Positions 1-8,879 of a DNA stretch of 22,227 nucleotides are shown piece by piece. The notes below the pieces were generated by a model. That model saw only the letters and a program-made list of their open reading frames with translations, was not told the origin of the DNA and did no database searches. Every line of letters starts with the position of its first letter. The stretch's first letter is position 1. The stretch lies in NCBI GenBank assembly GCA_000969725.1, contig JXSR01S008793.1, one strand, 5' to 3'. The translations under genes were made by a program, and so were the position numbers. This DNA comes from Ophiothrix spiculata. Lineage: Eukaryota > Echinodermata > Ophiuroidea > Amphilepidida > Ophiotrichidae.

Positions 1-20
1 AATAATGATAATAATAATAA
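1..20. repeat. AAT-type microsatellite, cut by the window edge
   Basis: The window opens in a trinucleotide run of AAT/ATA with one GAT interruption. It may continue upstream of the window. It is a simple sequence repeat with no coding meaning. Confidence 0.7.
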
Positions 21-199
21 CTGTTTTTTGTATAGCAATTTCCATTTAGATCAAACTGCTCATGATTCGCTGCAGGTAGATCGTCACAATCATTTCATTT
101 CATTTAGGTGTTTTGCGGCCTTTTCAAGTGCATATCATATCGGTAGTTAGATTGTAATATGTATGCAGCTTCCCATATCCTGGGTGGGGGCAGACTATG

Positions 200-581
200 A
201 TGGACAAATCTGGTGACAGTTTTAAGTGCAGGAGGAAGACCGGATTAGCCATAGAAAAAACCTGCGGAAGCGAGTATGGACTGAAAACAAAATGCACATC
301 AGCGCCTGGACTGGGGAGCAAACCCACGACAAGTCCTATGGGCTCATTGGTGCAAAGAGATGTGTGATGTCTTGCCCCACCTTTTTAAAGAAATGTAAGG
401 AGATGGTAAAGCATACTATTTTGAGGAATGTAAATATTGACTTTTGTTACGATGCTCTCCAGATGGTCAGTATAAGAGGTTGGATAAGAATTTCATCAAA
501 TCCATAGATTTTTATCATCGAGATGATTACATTGACAAGGTTGTAACTGTTGTACCATTGAATTCTCACAAACTTGAGTAA
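200..581 (+). pseudogene. possible decayed coding remnant, family unknown
   Basis: This stretch is less AT-rich than its surroundings and has protein-like runs in three forward frames. An ATG at 200 opens 55 codons rich in K, T, G and S with three Cys, ending in TGA at 365-367. A different frame from 366 gives short open pieces, and its last piece, 441-578 (46 codons, then TAA), contains the charged segment DFYHRDDYIDKVV. A third frame is open from 226 to 507 (93 codons). The shift between frames and the internal stops would fit an old broken gene or transposon fragment, but a chance arrangement is about as likely. I recognise no family and see no convincing start context or splice sites. Confidence 0.12.
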
Positions 582-715
582 ATGAATTAATTCACACAGA
601 TTGTTCTGACAAATGTAAATAACGCATCCATGCTAAGACTTTTAAAAATGACCCTGCTTAATGCGCAAGTAGTCTCATTTGACCTCAAAATAGCACAGAT
701 ATGTGTAAAGCCATC

Positions 716-826
716 AGCCCTAAGGGGTAATTCCCTACACCATGTATTATCATGCAATTCACCCTTGGGGTAACTCCCCACACTGTATTATCATGCAATT
801 AGCCCTAGAGGGAAATTCCCTACAGG
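716..826. repeat. short tandem repeat, about 2.6 units of 41-44 bp
   Basis: Three consecutive units start at 716, 760 and 801. Each begins with a variant of AGCCCTAAGGGGTAATTCCC, and the first two end in GTATTATCATGCAATT; the third is cut after the CCCTACAG segment. Each unit contains a small inverted motif (GGGTAATTCCC, GGGGTAACTCCCC, AGGGAAATTCCCT), so single units could form short hairpins. Units differ at several positions, so the array is not recent. Confidence 0.75.
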
Positions 827-1300
827 TGATTGAGTAGATAGAAGCAAGCAAGCAGAGTTAACGAGGTGACTATACAGTAATTAACACTGACAAGTAAGCG
901 ACATTGATTGTGAACAGTGGATTCAATAGAGCAATTGTCTAGACTTGCAATCTTCGCTTGGTCTTTTATGAGACATCGCGCAACATGACAGCATTGTTAT
1001 TTTAAGCCATATCGCTTCAGGTGTTCTGATATCTCCCTTTATGTCTTCCTTATATTAAGATTGTTTTCATTCTTTTTAATAAGGTTTTATTAATTTTTCT
1101 TATATGTTTGTAATTTGAGATTGCTGGGTAGATATTGCCTTAATCTTTAAACAAATTATATTTGTTGTAACAGCCTGCTTGTCCAAAGCACCACTGGATT
1201 TTTTTCTTTTGGTTTTGGGGTAGTGTAACACACTTTTCCTATTATTAAAGTCAATGAAGTACAAACTTAACTATACTACATATTATGCAATGACTGCTTG
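827..1300. other. AT-rich sequence, nothing recognised
   Basis: No long open frame, repeat or RNA gene is visible. T-rich runs lie around 1030-1120 and 1198-1215. Confidence 0.6.
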
Positions 1301-1317
1301 TAATAGTTGCAAAATGC

Positions 1318-1629
1318 ACACTCTAAAATGAAGAGTGAACAGACACTCTTTCTATGAGTGAATTTTGTTTCAATTGAAAAGAGTTAATTTTCGAGTGAAA
1401 TCAAAAGGGTTTCATTCAAAAAGTGTGAAAAGAAGAGTGGTGTCAGTGACTAACCTTTAAAAAAATTACAATTTTAACTCTTACAAAGTATCTCTAAAAG
1501 AGTGACATTTCACTCTTTTTGAGTGAAACCATGTTCGATTTCACTCAAAAAGAGTGAAATGTCACTCTTTCGAGTGATACAAAATTCATTTCAAGAAAGA
1601 GTGACCGTTCACTCTTCATTTTAGAGTGT
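1318..1629. mobile_element. GAGTG-rich MITE-like element with inverted termini, 312 bp
   Basis: Positions 1318-1340 and 1607-1629 are perfect 23-bp inverted repeats. Weaker pairing continues inward to about 50 bp on each side (to about 1367 and from about 1580). The interior is saturated with the words CACTC and GAGTG, so many alternative hairpins are possible. The strongest is 1497-1528 against 1539-1570: 32 perfect base pairs around a 10-base loop. There is no open frame, so it would be non-autonomous. I could not find an unambiguous target-site duplication, and faint pairing outside the 23-bp ends leaves the true borders open. The superfamily is unassigned. Confidence 0.7.
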
Positions 1630-1734
1630 AGGCAACATGCTATAAAAGGCATTTACAGTTGCACGATAATAAGCAGCAATGTCTGGTGTACTGACATTTT
1701 ACACATAATTCAACAACTCACCGTATCTTCTTAT

Positions 1735-1910
1735 ACAGGAGCGCGCCGTTGTTGATTAGTGATGAATCCACAGTTGATATTCAAATAAGCGCGTCACACA
1801 CGGCACAGCGTACACAGAGGTGCGTTTACGCAGTGCACATAAATCGGCGCACTATTCATCGCGCGTCGGGAACTTGAGTACGTGCAAGGACTGGCGCTTG
1901 GGAACAGTTG
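1735..1910. repeat. GC-richer patch related to the neighbouring foldback
   Basis: This patch is clearly richer in CG dinucleotides than its surroundings (GCGCGC, CGGCGC, CGCGCGTCGGG). It contains GTTGTTGATTAGTGATGAA near 1749, a near copy of a segment in both arms of the 2056-2237 foldback. The palindrome TGCGTTTACGCA lies at about 1820-1831, and a similar GCGTTTACGCG occurs at 7080-7090 beside another foldback. It is probably the remnant of a related inverted-repeat element. CpG density hints at a young or unmethylated insertion but proves neither. Confidence 0.45.
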
Positions 1911-2055
1911 AAAACGATAAAGCAACAATCATTTAAAAACTAGCATTTTGTTTCAGATTCTTCAAAGTATTTTTATTAAGATGAGTATCTGTTTGTTAAA
2001 TTGAAAACATTAAGAATTTAATTCATACGTTTTCAGAAAGATTTTCGTTGTTGAA

Positions 2056-2237
2056 AGGTATTCAAACATGCTACAGAGTTGTTCATCGCTAATCAACAAC
2101 GATGCATCCGATGCGTCGGCGTATTTTTATCACACTCGGGTGGCTAAAGCCACCCTCGCGCGATAAAAAATACGCAGGCACATGGATGCATCGTTGTTGA
2201 TTAGCGATGAACAACTCTGTAGCATGTTTGAATACCT
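2056..2237. mobile_element. foldback element with two perfect 54-bp arms
   Basis: The arms at 2056-2109 and 2184-2237 are exact reverse complements over 54 bases. The 74-base centre pairs again: GCGTATTTTTATC against GATAAAAAATACGC, then GGGTGGC-TAAA-GCCACCC at 2138-2155 as an apical stem-loop. The whole 182 bp could extrude as a near-continuous cruciform. An 82-codon frame on the minus strand across this palindrome is a by-product of the repeat. Flanking direct repeats are not evident, so the mode of insertion is unknown. Confidence 0.8.
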
Positions 2238-2244
2238 AAATCTA

Positions 2245-2375
2245 TGAAAAGGTGATGGAGATACAAGTCTCTGATCACTGATCACGCTCATAGAGACTCC
2301 ATCCCAATTCAGCGTGATCACATAACAGTTTGCCCTACTTCCCTCTCCACAATCACTGATCACAGCATTTGCTTC
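2245..2375. repeat. GATCAC-rich stretch with small inverted pairs
   Basis: The word GATCAC, or CTGATCAC, recurs about five times in 130 bases, and ATGGAG plus TCTCT pair with AGAGA plus CTCCAT downstream at about 2253-2300. It may be part of the foldback's flank or a small unrelated repeat. No function can be assigned. Confidence 0.3.
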
Positions 2376-3300
2376 CACCTCATATCTCCAACAATAACCT
2401 CTACAAGAAAGTGTTACACCGCTTCACTTGATTAAGTAATTTCTTCACACCATACACACACCTTACCAAATACAAAGCAGAGTCAATATGACTGATTGCG
2501 AGTCAATTTACTTAAGATTTTATACCAAGATAACATTTAAAATTGATGCAATTATTTGACAATGTTTAGAGTAAAATTTGGCAGCTTGAACGCTACAGGT
2601 TCTAACTTGCAAATCACAGAGTCAGTTTGACATGGTTTTTTTCACACAAATATAGAGAGGAACCTTTTCTTAAATATTTGTAATAATACAAGCCAATGGG
2701 AAAGTCTTTATGGGCAAAGAAAGCAAAAAAATCTTCTCAGTGGGGTCTGGGTCCTCGAACAGGCGGCCCTTTACGCCACTGAATCACACACAAAAAAATG
2801 AATAAGCACAACAATGATGCAATCAAGGGCATCCAAATGCAATGTTCCTATATAGAAACAAAAGCTGTCAAATTTTGTCCTACTCTATCCAGCAATAATT
2901 GCTCGGTAAAAATTGCAAACGCAATCGGCGTTGAGCGAGCGCATGTCAGTGTTAATTATTGTCTGCTCTGAAGTCACCTGGAGGAATAATGTCCCTTCAG
3001 GCTAGATAGATATCTACATGTAGATGCTAATAATAGCATTTTGTTCAGGGGCATTTTTATTCAGGAGTTCAGTGGATGGAATTGGCCTGGAGTTACTAGA
3101 TCCTTTGATGACATTCAAAATCATTATTGATAAACTTTTGCAAAACACCTTAAATGAAGATACAACATTTACAGCAAAGAAATATTTTTATGGTGAAAAG
3201 TGTCCAGTTTTTTTCACATAATCGTATATTTATCAATTGTGTAGAAACTTTGTAACTTGGCGTAAGCACTAAGTGACCTCATTTCAGAGACTTGAACAAT
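2376..3300. other. unique-looking AT-rich sequence
   Basis: No repeat or gene is recognised. A 57-codon open frame from the ATG at about 2799 to about 2972 has no visible domain or splice context. A GC-richer patch near 2739-2782 is discussed among the rejected items as a possible SINE promoter. The segment about 2900-2960 has several GC-rich words (CGGCGTTGAGCGAGCGC) in an AT-rich setting. Confidence 0.5.
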
Positions 3301-3325
3301 CCCATCCAACATTTACCAATATGTC

Positions 3326-4320
3326 CAAGGCACAGTAAATGTCTCCAGCCTGAAGTCAACTGCCTATAGCTTCAAGACAAGTACAAAGTCTCCCTAATTT
3401 AAAGATACTACTAGCTTCTTTCCCTTTTCCTTCCCTTCCAAAAGTTTTTCTTAAGGGCATTTTCCTGCAGTCTTCTCAGAATTGTCGGTAAATTGTCAAT
3501 AATTACCTCGATGATAATTAACAGCAAGTGCACCAAACCTGAAGCCAAATGCATTGATGCGAGGCTAGTTGGTACAAATCAGTCTTTTCAGAGATAATTC
3601 TTTCCTCCTGTTCTTCCCTTCAACAATATTTGTGGGCCATTTTGCCTGCAGTATTTTTTTTAGAACAGTGTCATTTTTTAATGTTTACCCGAAAAATATT
3701 AATAAATGATCACCTCAGTTCTTCAGGGAATTCTAGGTAGTTTATTTTTCCTGTGAGTTGACAGAATTTGATAACAATTACAAAATATCATGGCCTGAAA
3801 GCTCTGTGGCTCTCTCTATACCTTTTGCTGTGTCTCAGAGATAGCAAATGCTTGATTTTCTATCTGCTAGACACAAGTGCATCCAGCCTGGGGTCAATCA
3901 ACTCCCCTAGCTATGAGGCAAACTGTATAATCTTCCTGCTTTTGAGTTATTTCTTTCCTTGTGTCCTTCCTTGCCCAGAGTGCCCAGTATGCCTTCCTTA
4001 AATGCTGGACTTACTATCTGCTAGGCACAAGTGCATCCAGCTTGGGGCCAATCAAATCCTCTAGCTATGAGGCAAACTGTATAATCTTTCCCGGCTGCTT
4101 TGAGTTATTTCTTTCCTTGTTTCCTTCCTTGCCCAGAGTGCCCAGTATGCCTTCCTTAAATGCTGGACTTACTATCTGCTAGGCACAAGTGCATCTAGCC
4201 TGGGGCCAATCAACTCCTTTGGCTATGAGGCAAACTGTATAATCTTCCTGCTTTGGAGTTTATTCTTTCCTTATTTCCTTCCTTGCCCAGAATGTTTCTG
4301 AAAGGCATTTTGCCTGCAGT
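3326..4320. repeat. decayed minisatellite, about five units of roughly 125-158 bp
   Basis: The best units start at 3861, 4015 and 4173 (spacing 154 and 158 bp) and share AGGCACAAGTGCATC, GCTATGAGGCAAACTGTA and a CTTTCCTT/TTCCTTCC pyrimidine tract. Two older copies lie upstream at about 3326-3470 and 3529-3651. The first, second and last units end in variants of GGGCATTTTGCCTGCAG (3455-3470, 3634-3651, 4302-4319), while the middle units instead have CCCAGTATGCCTTCC followed by ATGCTGGACTTACTATCTG. This suggests one ancestral unit of about 140-155 bp, with a later local amplification of a variant. Open frames at 3768-4001 and 3961-4182 are translations of these repeats and share the segment TSASSLG; they are not genes. 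Confidence 0.85.
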
Positions 4321-4329
4321 GTCTATTCT

Positions 4330-4610
4330 ATTTGAAATTTGAAAAAATTTATGCTGGTAAATGGTATTTTTGCTTTAGCTTATTTTTGTCACTTGGTAGC
4401 CGACATCTAGTGCCAATTTTAAGGTTTTAAATCAAATTATTACTGCAATTAGTGTCATTGTAGCATTTAAATGACAATTATAAATTTAGAATTTAAATTG
4501 AATCTTGAAAAACTTTGATACTTATGAATTATTCACTTCAAGAAATAAAACACTAACCCGTGTCAATTTCTTGTCATCAGACTTGCTTTTGTTGTATACA
4601 AAATGCAAAA
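4330..4610. other. AT-rich sequence, nothing recognised
   Basis: Mostly A and T, with no repeat structure or gene evident. Confidence 0.5.
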
Positions 4611-4611
4611 C

Positions 4612-4841
4612 CATTTGATTAAAAATTGACCATTTTATCCAATATTTGTCCTGAAACTTCTGAATCATTCAAATACCAGAAAAACATCTTGCATAGTATC
4701 AATTTCATTTTTCCCCTCTTATGTTCAGTCCATTTTGGAAAATCACGTTTACAAATCCAGCAAGTTTTATTAAAAATTAAGCATGTGTCGTTAAATGAGT
4801 TCTGCAACTTTTAAATCATTCAGATACAAAGAAAAACATCT
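4612..4841. repeat. imperfect direct repeat, 151-bp spacing
   Basis: The segment 4653-4689 recurs at 4804-4841, sharing AATCATTCA, ATAC and GAAAAACATCT. The match extends upstream through ATTAAAAATT at about 4618 and about 4769. This is a two-unit, diverged tandem repeat with a unit close to 151 bp. The overlapping open frames of 62 codons on both strands are incidental. Confidence 0.6.
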
Positions 4842-6130
4842 CGAGTACCTTGGGTTCTTATAATCTTTCACTTGTAACTTTGTGTGTTGAATCCTGCCCT
4901 GAGGGTGTGTTCCATACATATTATGTGCTGGAATAAGCCATGTAGAAATTCAAAATATCATATTTAACTCACGATGAGACCAAATTTAGTCCAAATATTC
5001 CCGCCTTGATGAATCTTCCTACAGAAACTCTAGCAGTCTTGGTCCCTAGGGGAATTTGTGTAAAAGCTTTGCAAGAGAGAAGAAACTCACGCAATAATAT
5101 CGGTGTGTAGAAAGAGATTTGCATGATTTTCAAAGCAATTTAACTATAGTCAGCTTTTAGATTTTAAAGTGGTCAGAAAAATAGCAGTGCAAAGTGTTGG
5201 GTTACTGGTGTAATTTAAGAACATGAAATTCTGCAGGGCTGGAATTAGCAGAGCTAAGTTTCACCTGTTTTTGATGATAGGAGAAAAAATATTTATAACA
5301 ATAATGGAATGATGAAATGTTAGTCAAATCACAAAAGTGATTTTGGCGGAATGTTTTGTGGATTATATTGGAAATGATACAAATTGTGATAAATGCTGAT
5401 GGCATTTGATTTCAGAAAAGAAATGATTGCTATTTGCTTCATTTCTGGCTCTTTTGATGATAACAATAGAGTTGAATCTAGGGGTTTGTAATGAGCAGAT
5501 TGTGAGATGATATTGTGGGAGGGGGTAGGGTGGAGATGCATCCAGGAATAGAAAAATGGGATAGTATTTCAAACATTTGAGTCTTTGATATAATTATTAA
5601 GGTTAGCAATATGTCCTAATGGGCAGGAGATATACAAGCATGGTTTACCCTTTTCACCAAGTTGCTAATTCTAAAATGGGGAAATTTCCAAGACACCTCG
5701 AGGAGAATTGAAGAAAGCTGAAGCAAAAATAAAAATGTTAAGAAAAATGATGAGAAATGATGGGAAAGCTCAAGAAAGACATTCAACTAAAGTTTGCACC
5801 ATTTTGCAAGGCACATTTTAGTTGTATACTGTATACATTGGGTTAGCTGATGTTATAATGGCAATTCAGTAACAAAATATTTTTTTTTGATGATTTGTCC
5901 ATTTAAGTGGAATTCTAATTACAGGCATACTTCTTGTAATATATATTTTAGACATATTTTAATGTGTATATCAAAATCGTAACATTTGATGTAATTGTAC
6001 TTTTTTTACCTGTAAAGACATTTTATTTATTTATAACAATTGGCAAAATGCCATGACACTCCCAATAGTCTCTTTTTCCTAGAGACAATAATTATGCCCT
6101 GTTACATTTACTGTCTATGTGTAATTGTTT
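4842..6130. other. AT-rich sequence without a recognisable feature
   Basis: The long stretch has purine-biased and T-rich patches (about 5690-5790 purine-rich; 5880-5888 a T run). Minus-strand open frames of 67 to 70 codons at 5202-5572 overlap one another in different frames, lack domain signatures and look like chance. Nothing else is supported. Confidence 0.55.
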
Positions 6131-6139
6131 TCTATATTA

Positions 6140-6217
6140 GATATTTCACATTCTCATTTACAGTAGATAGGTCACATTGATACCTTCAGTAGACTGCACT
6201 TTTTACTACCAATATTA
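6140..6217. repeat. decayed minisatellite, left fragment
   Basis: This fragment contains ACAGTAGATAGGTCACATT followed by ACCTTCAGTAGACTGCACT, both recognisable as variants of the CTTCAGTAGATA...GACCACACTGC unit that is well preserved at 7363-7768. It runs up to the left border of the Harbinger-like MITE and resumes at 6841. Confidence 0.55.
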
Positions 6218-6837
6218 GGTCGTGTTCTCACTGAACATGTGAGCTCAGACCTAGGTCTGAGTCCACATACAAGTGGGCTTGGCCCACATTGATTTCCTGT
6301 TCTCACTGTCGCAATAAAGTACTACCTCCCGTGCCAAATGCCAATGTGGTATTGAGTCCACTTACCACTAACTTAAAATGATGAAAACTTTGAAGAAATG
6401 ATAGAACTTACACTTAAAATAATATGATATTAAATTAAAACATAACATGCTGTACATGTATAAATAAAGTAAGAAATAAATTCCATGTGTGGTAAACAGT
6501 TTAAAAATTCAAGCCACAGGAAAGATGAAACAAAGTAATGCATTTGACATTTACTATTTCAAAAATACAGCTAGCCTGCAATAGGTCGTAATAACAGCCA
6601 ATTTACTGTAGTACATGTGAATGTGAGCCGGGCCCACTTACGATGCAGAATGCGTTCTCACTATGCATTTGGTACCACGTCCTGGTACCAAGACTACCTA
6701 CATGAGGTGGTCTCAGAACCGATCTCGGATGTAGGTCTGAGTCCTTTTAAAACGCGTTCTCACTGGGTAAGGAAATGGGCTCGATGTAGCATCAAGTACC
6801 ACGACCTGGTACCAAACATCACAGTGAGAACGCGACC
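6218..6837. mobile_element. Harbinger-like non-autonomous DNA transposon (MITE), 620 bp
   Basis: The left end GGTCGTGTTCTCACTG (6218-6233) and right end CAGTGAGAACGCGACC (6822-6837) are inverted repeats with one mismatch in 16. Both ends are bordered by TTA (6215-6217 and 6838-6840). A 3-bp TTA/TAA target duplication and GG-starting ends are the usual signature of the PIF/Harbinger superfamily. The terminal word GTTCTCACT recurs inside at 6299, 6654 and 6755. Other internal repeats are AGGTCTGAGTCC (about 6253 and 6733), GGCCCAC, and the near-palindrome GTACCACGTCCTGGTACC with its variant at about 6797. The 74-codon frame over its right half is not a transposase. Mobilisation would need a transposase from elsewhere. 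Confidence 0.8.
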
Positions 6838-6840
6838 TTA

Positions 6841-6965
6841 GATAGCTATCAACTGTAGATATTTCATTTTTTCATTTACACTATAGATACGTGGCATACG
6901 TTATCATCAGTATATAGCTTGCATTACTATCTCCAGTAGATAAACCTCATTACTACACCTCTTGA
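6841..6965. repeat. decayed minisatellite, middle fragment
   Basis: Variants of the minisatellite core follow the MITE: GATAGCTATCAACTGTAGATA at about 6841, ATCATCAGTATATAG at about 6903, and CTATCTCCAGTAGATAAAC at about 6929. They continue the fragment left of the MITE, which supports insertion of the MITE into an already present array. Confidence 0.55.
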
Positions 6966-7003
6966 ATATTTATAAGTTAATAGAGTCTTTTTATTGGTTA
7001 AAT

Positions 7004-7148
7004 AGTGGAGACGCGTAAAAAGTATTTTTAACTACTTTTCCGGGTGTGCGTTAAAACTCAAGTATAGCTGCTCGGGTATGCGTTTACGCGTTGCGCCTGT
7101 GTAAAATACACACACGCGGGGAAAGTAGTAAAAACGTCTGCATGGTAC
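7004..7148. mobile_element. imperfect foldback with GC-rich centre
   Basis: The left part, about 7004-7055 (GGAGACGCG...TTTTTAACTACTTTTCCGGGTGTGCG), pairs imperfectly with about 7102-7148 (ACACACGCGGGGAAAGTAGTAAAAACGTC). The centre includes GCGTTTACGCG at 7080-7090, resembling a word in the 1735-1910 patch. It is likely the remnant of a short inverted-repeat element, or one half of a composite with the next hairpin. Exact borders and target duplication are not visible. Confidence 0.5.
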
Positions 7149-7226
7149 TACCGTATGGCTCACGGCAAAGTACTGAATTTCATGACTTTTAGGTTTATTT
7201 TCTTGTTATATTTTGACTTTTTTTGA

Positions 7227-7340
7227 ATGGTTTATTTCGAAGAAGTATTGCAAAATACTGTCCCTCGGTGTTGGATGATGGAGACTCGATCATCCAACAC
7301 CTCGGGGACAGTATTTTGCGATACTTCCCCTCAAACCATG
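7227..7340. mobile_element. foldback hairpin with arms of about 52 bp
   Basis: Arms at 7227-7279 and 7289-7340 are near-complete inverted repeats from ATGGTTT to GATGAT, with mismatches near the outer third and one indel. The loop is GGAGACTCG. The inner segment GCAAAATACTGTCC...GGTGTTGGATGAT is almost perfect. The 61-codon frame from 7223 reads into this palindrome and is not a gene. It separates the middle and right fragments of the minisatellite. Confidence 0.75.
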
Positions 7341-7362
7341 TTGTATTTGTATATTGCTTATT

Positions 7363-7768
7363 GCTATCTTCAGTAGATATGTCTTATTTCTGTCTTCTGC
7401 AGATATAGACCACACTGCTATTCTATAATTGCTATCTTCAGTAGATATGTCTTATTTCTGTCTTCTGCAGGTAGACCACACTGCTATTCTATAATTGCTA
7501 TCTTCAGTAGATATGTCTTATTTCTGTCTTCTGCAGATATAGACCACACTGCTATTCTATAATTGCTATCTTCAGTAGATATGTCTTATTTCTGTCTTCT
7601 GCAGATAGACCACACTGCTATTCTATAATTGCTATCTTCAGTAGATATATGTCTTATTTCTGTGTTCTGCAGATATAGACCACACTGCTATTCTATAATT
7701 GCTATCTTCAGAAGATAGCTCGTATTATTGTCTTCTATCAATATTGCTGTTATTCTATTCAATTGCTA
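7363..7768. repeat. 66-70-bp minisatellite, six units
   Basis: The units begin with GCTATCTTCAGTAGATAT at 7363, 7431, 7497, 7565, 7631 and 7701 (spacing 68, 66, 68, 66, 70). The first five are nearly identical (CTTATTTCTGTCTTCTGCAG, then ATAGACCACACTGCTATT). Length variation comes mostly from gain or loss of an AT-rich pair or triplet near AGATATAGACC. The sixth unit is diverged and fades by about 7768. High similarity in the middle and decay at the edge is typical of a locally active tandem array. Confidence 0.95.
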
Positions 7769-7769
7769 A

Positions 7770-8025
7770 CACCAATAACCATGGTAACAATTCAGTTTGA
7801 ATTAGTAAACATTAATTTAAGGGAAATCAATTAACAGTTCTAATAAGGTCACATGGAATAAATAAATAAACATTTTAAATGTGTATTTCAAAATCATAAC
7901 ATACGCTGGCTGGAAGTTAAATCAAGATTTCTCATTATTTTTAGCATTAGGCTTGCTGTAGGCCTGTTACAGCACTTTTTCCAAGTTAGAACAAGTTCTA
8001 CTTATCTTAGAACAAGGTATGGTCA
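7770..8025. other. AT-rich spacer, nothing recognised
   Basis: Only small inverted words are seen, such as TTAGAACAAGTTCTA near 7985. No gene or repeat is supported. Confidence 0.5.
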
Positions 8026-8029
8026 GCCA

Positions 8030-8420
8030 GGTGATGTGAAAGATGAACCACTTCCCAAACCCTCGATTAAGAGCCAAGATGAGTTAAAAACTAACACCAA
8101 AACTAACCAAATTACAAATAATTCACTTCCTCCAATCTCGCTCCTTCGGTTTCCTTATAGCTGCGGGCTTATTTATCAACCCGCTAAGGTTCCACCCATT
8201 GAAATGATTACTGGCTTCATCAAGTGGTTTATAAATTGGTTATCAAGACACAGATAGGGTCCAAAGATATCTTATGTTCATTAATGCAACAATATTTTTC
8301 ATCCTTGATAAAGCATGGAATTACATGAAACTTGTTGAGATATATTTAGCCCGTCGGCCGGTAAGGATGAAGGTTATTATGGGACGGATCCATCTATCAG
8401 ATTTTATATAGATTGTATTT
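8030..8420. promoter_or_regulatory. candidate conserved non-coding block (weak)
   Basis: This block lacks the repeats that surround it and has a mixed composition with transcription-factor-like words: CAGGTG (E-box) at about 8029, TTTATAAATTGG at about 8228 and TTCATTAATGCAACAATA at about 8278 (homeodomain and Sox-like). A 73-codon forward frame at 8036-8257 has no domain. Such words are short and common, so this is only a pointer for comparative alignment. Confidence 0.15.
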
Positions 8421-8879
8421 GAATTGATAAGGAGGTGTGTGAGTTTAGGATTTCCTCTTACATGTAGGTGTGATTTGATTTGGTGTATGCATGGCCATGG
8501 GCTGTACGGTACTTAAGGCCAAGTCCTGAGGGAGTAAAGGCAATAAGATGTGGATATTTTGCATGCTTTACATGAGTAGCCTTACGTTATTATTTTTTCC
8601 ATTCAACATCCATCATGATGACCTACATTTTCATGCATAATGATCTGTTATACTTTGATGAAGTCGGAAATGTCAAGACAACAATATCAAAAGTAGCCAT
8701 AACTGTTTTTAAACATCTTTGATAATGGAAAGACCTTTTTGGACATTAAATTTCTTCTTTATACTTAAATTTATCCACAATAAAAACAATGAGGTTTCTT
8801 TAATGTTTATAATCCCCACAAAAATTGTTATTAGGTCTATATGCAATACTTGCTTATAAAATAGATGGCAGAATTATAC

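Noticed and set aside
2130-2378. 82-codon minus-strand frame
   Set aside because: It lies largely within the perfect foldback and the GATCAC-rich flank; no domain is present.
2739-2782. tRNA-like or SINE promoter on the minus strand (GTTCGAGGACCC, GGCGTAAAGGG)
   Set aside because: The B-box-like word has the wrong spacing to its conserved CC, the A-box match is poor, no cloverleaf can be drawn, and no tail or second copy is seen.
3768-4182. Two overlapping frames sharing the segment TSASSLG
   Set aside because: The similarity comes from the 154-158-bp tandem repeat, not from a repeated protein domain.
7363-7768. CRISPR-like array because of regular 66-70-bp spacing
   Set aside because: The whole unit is repeated, with no unique spacers between repeats; it is an ordinary minisatellite in an animal-like genome.
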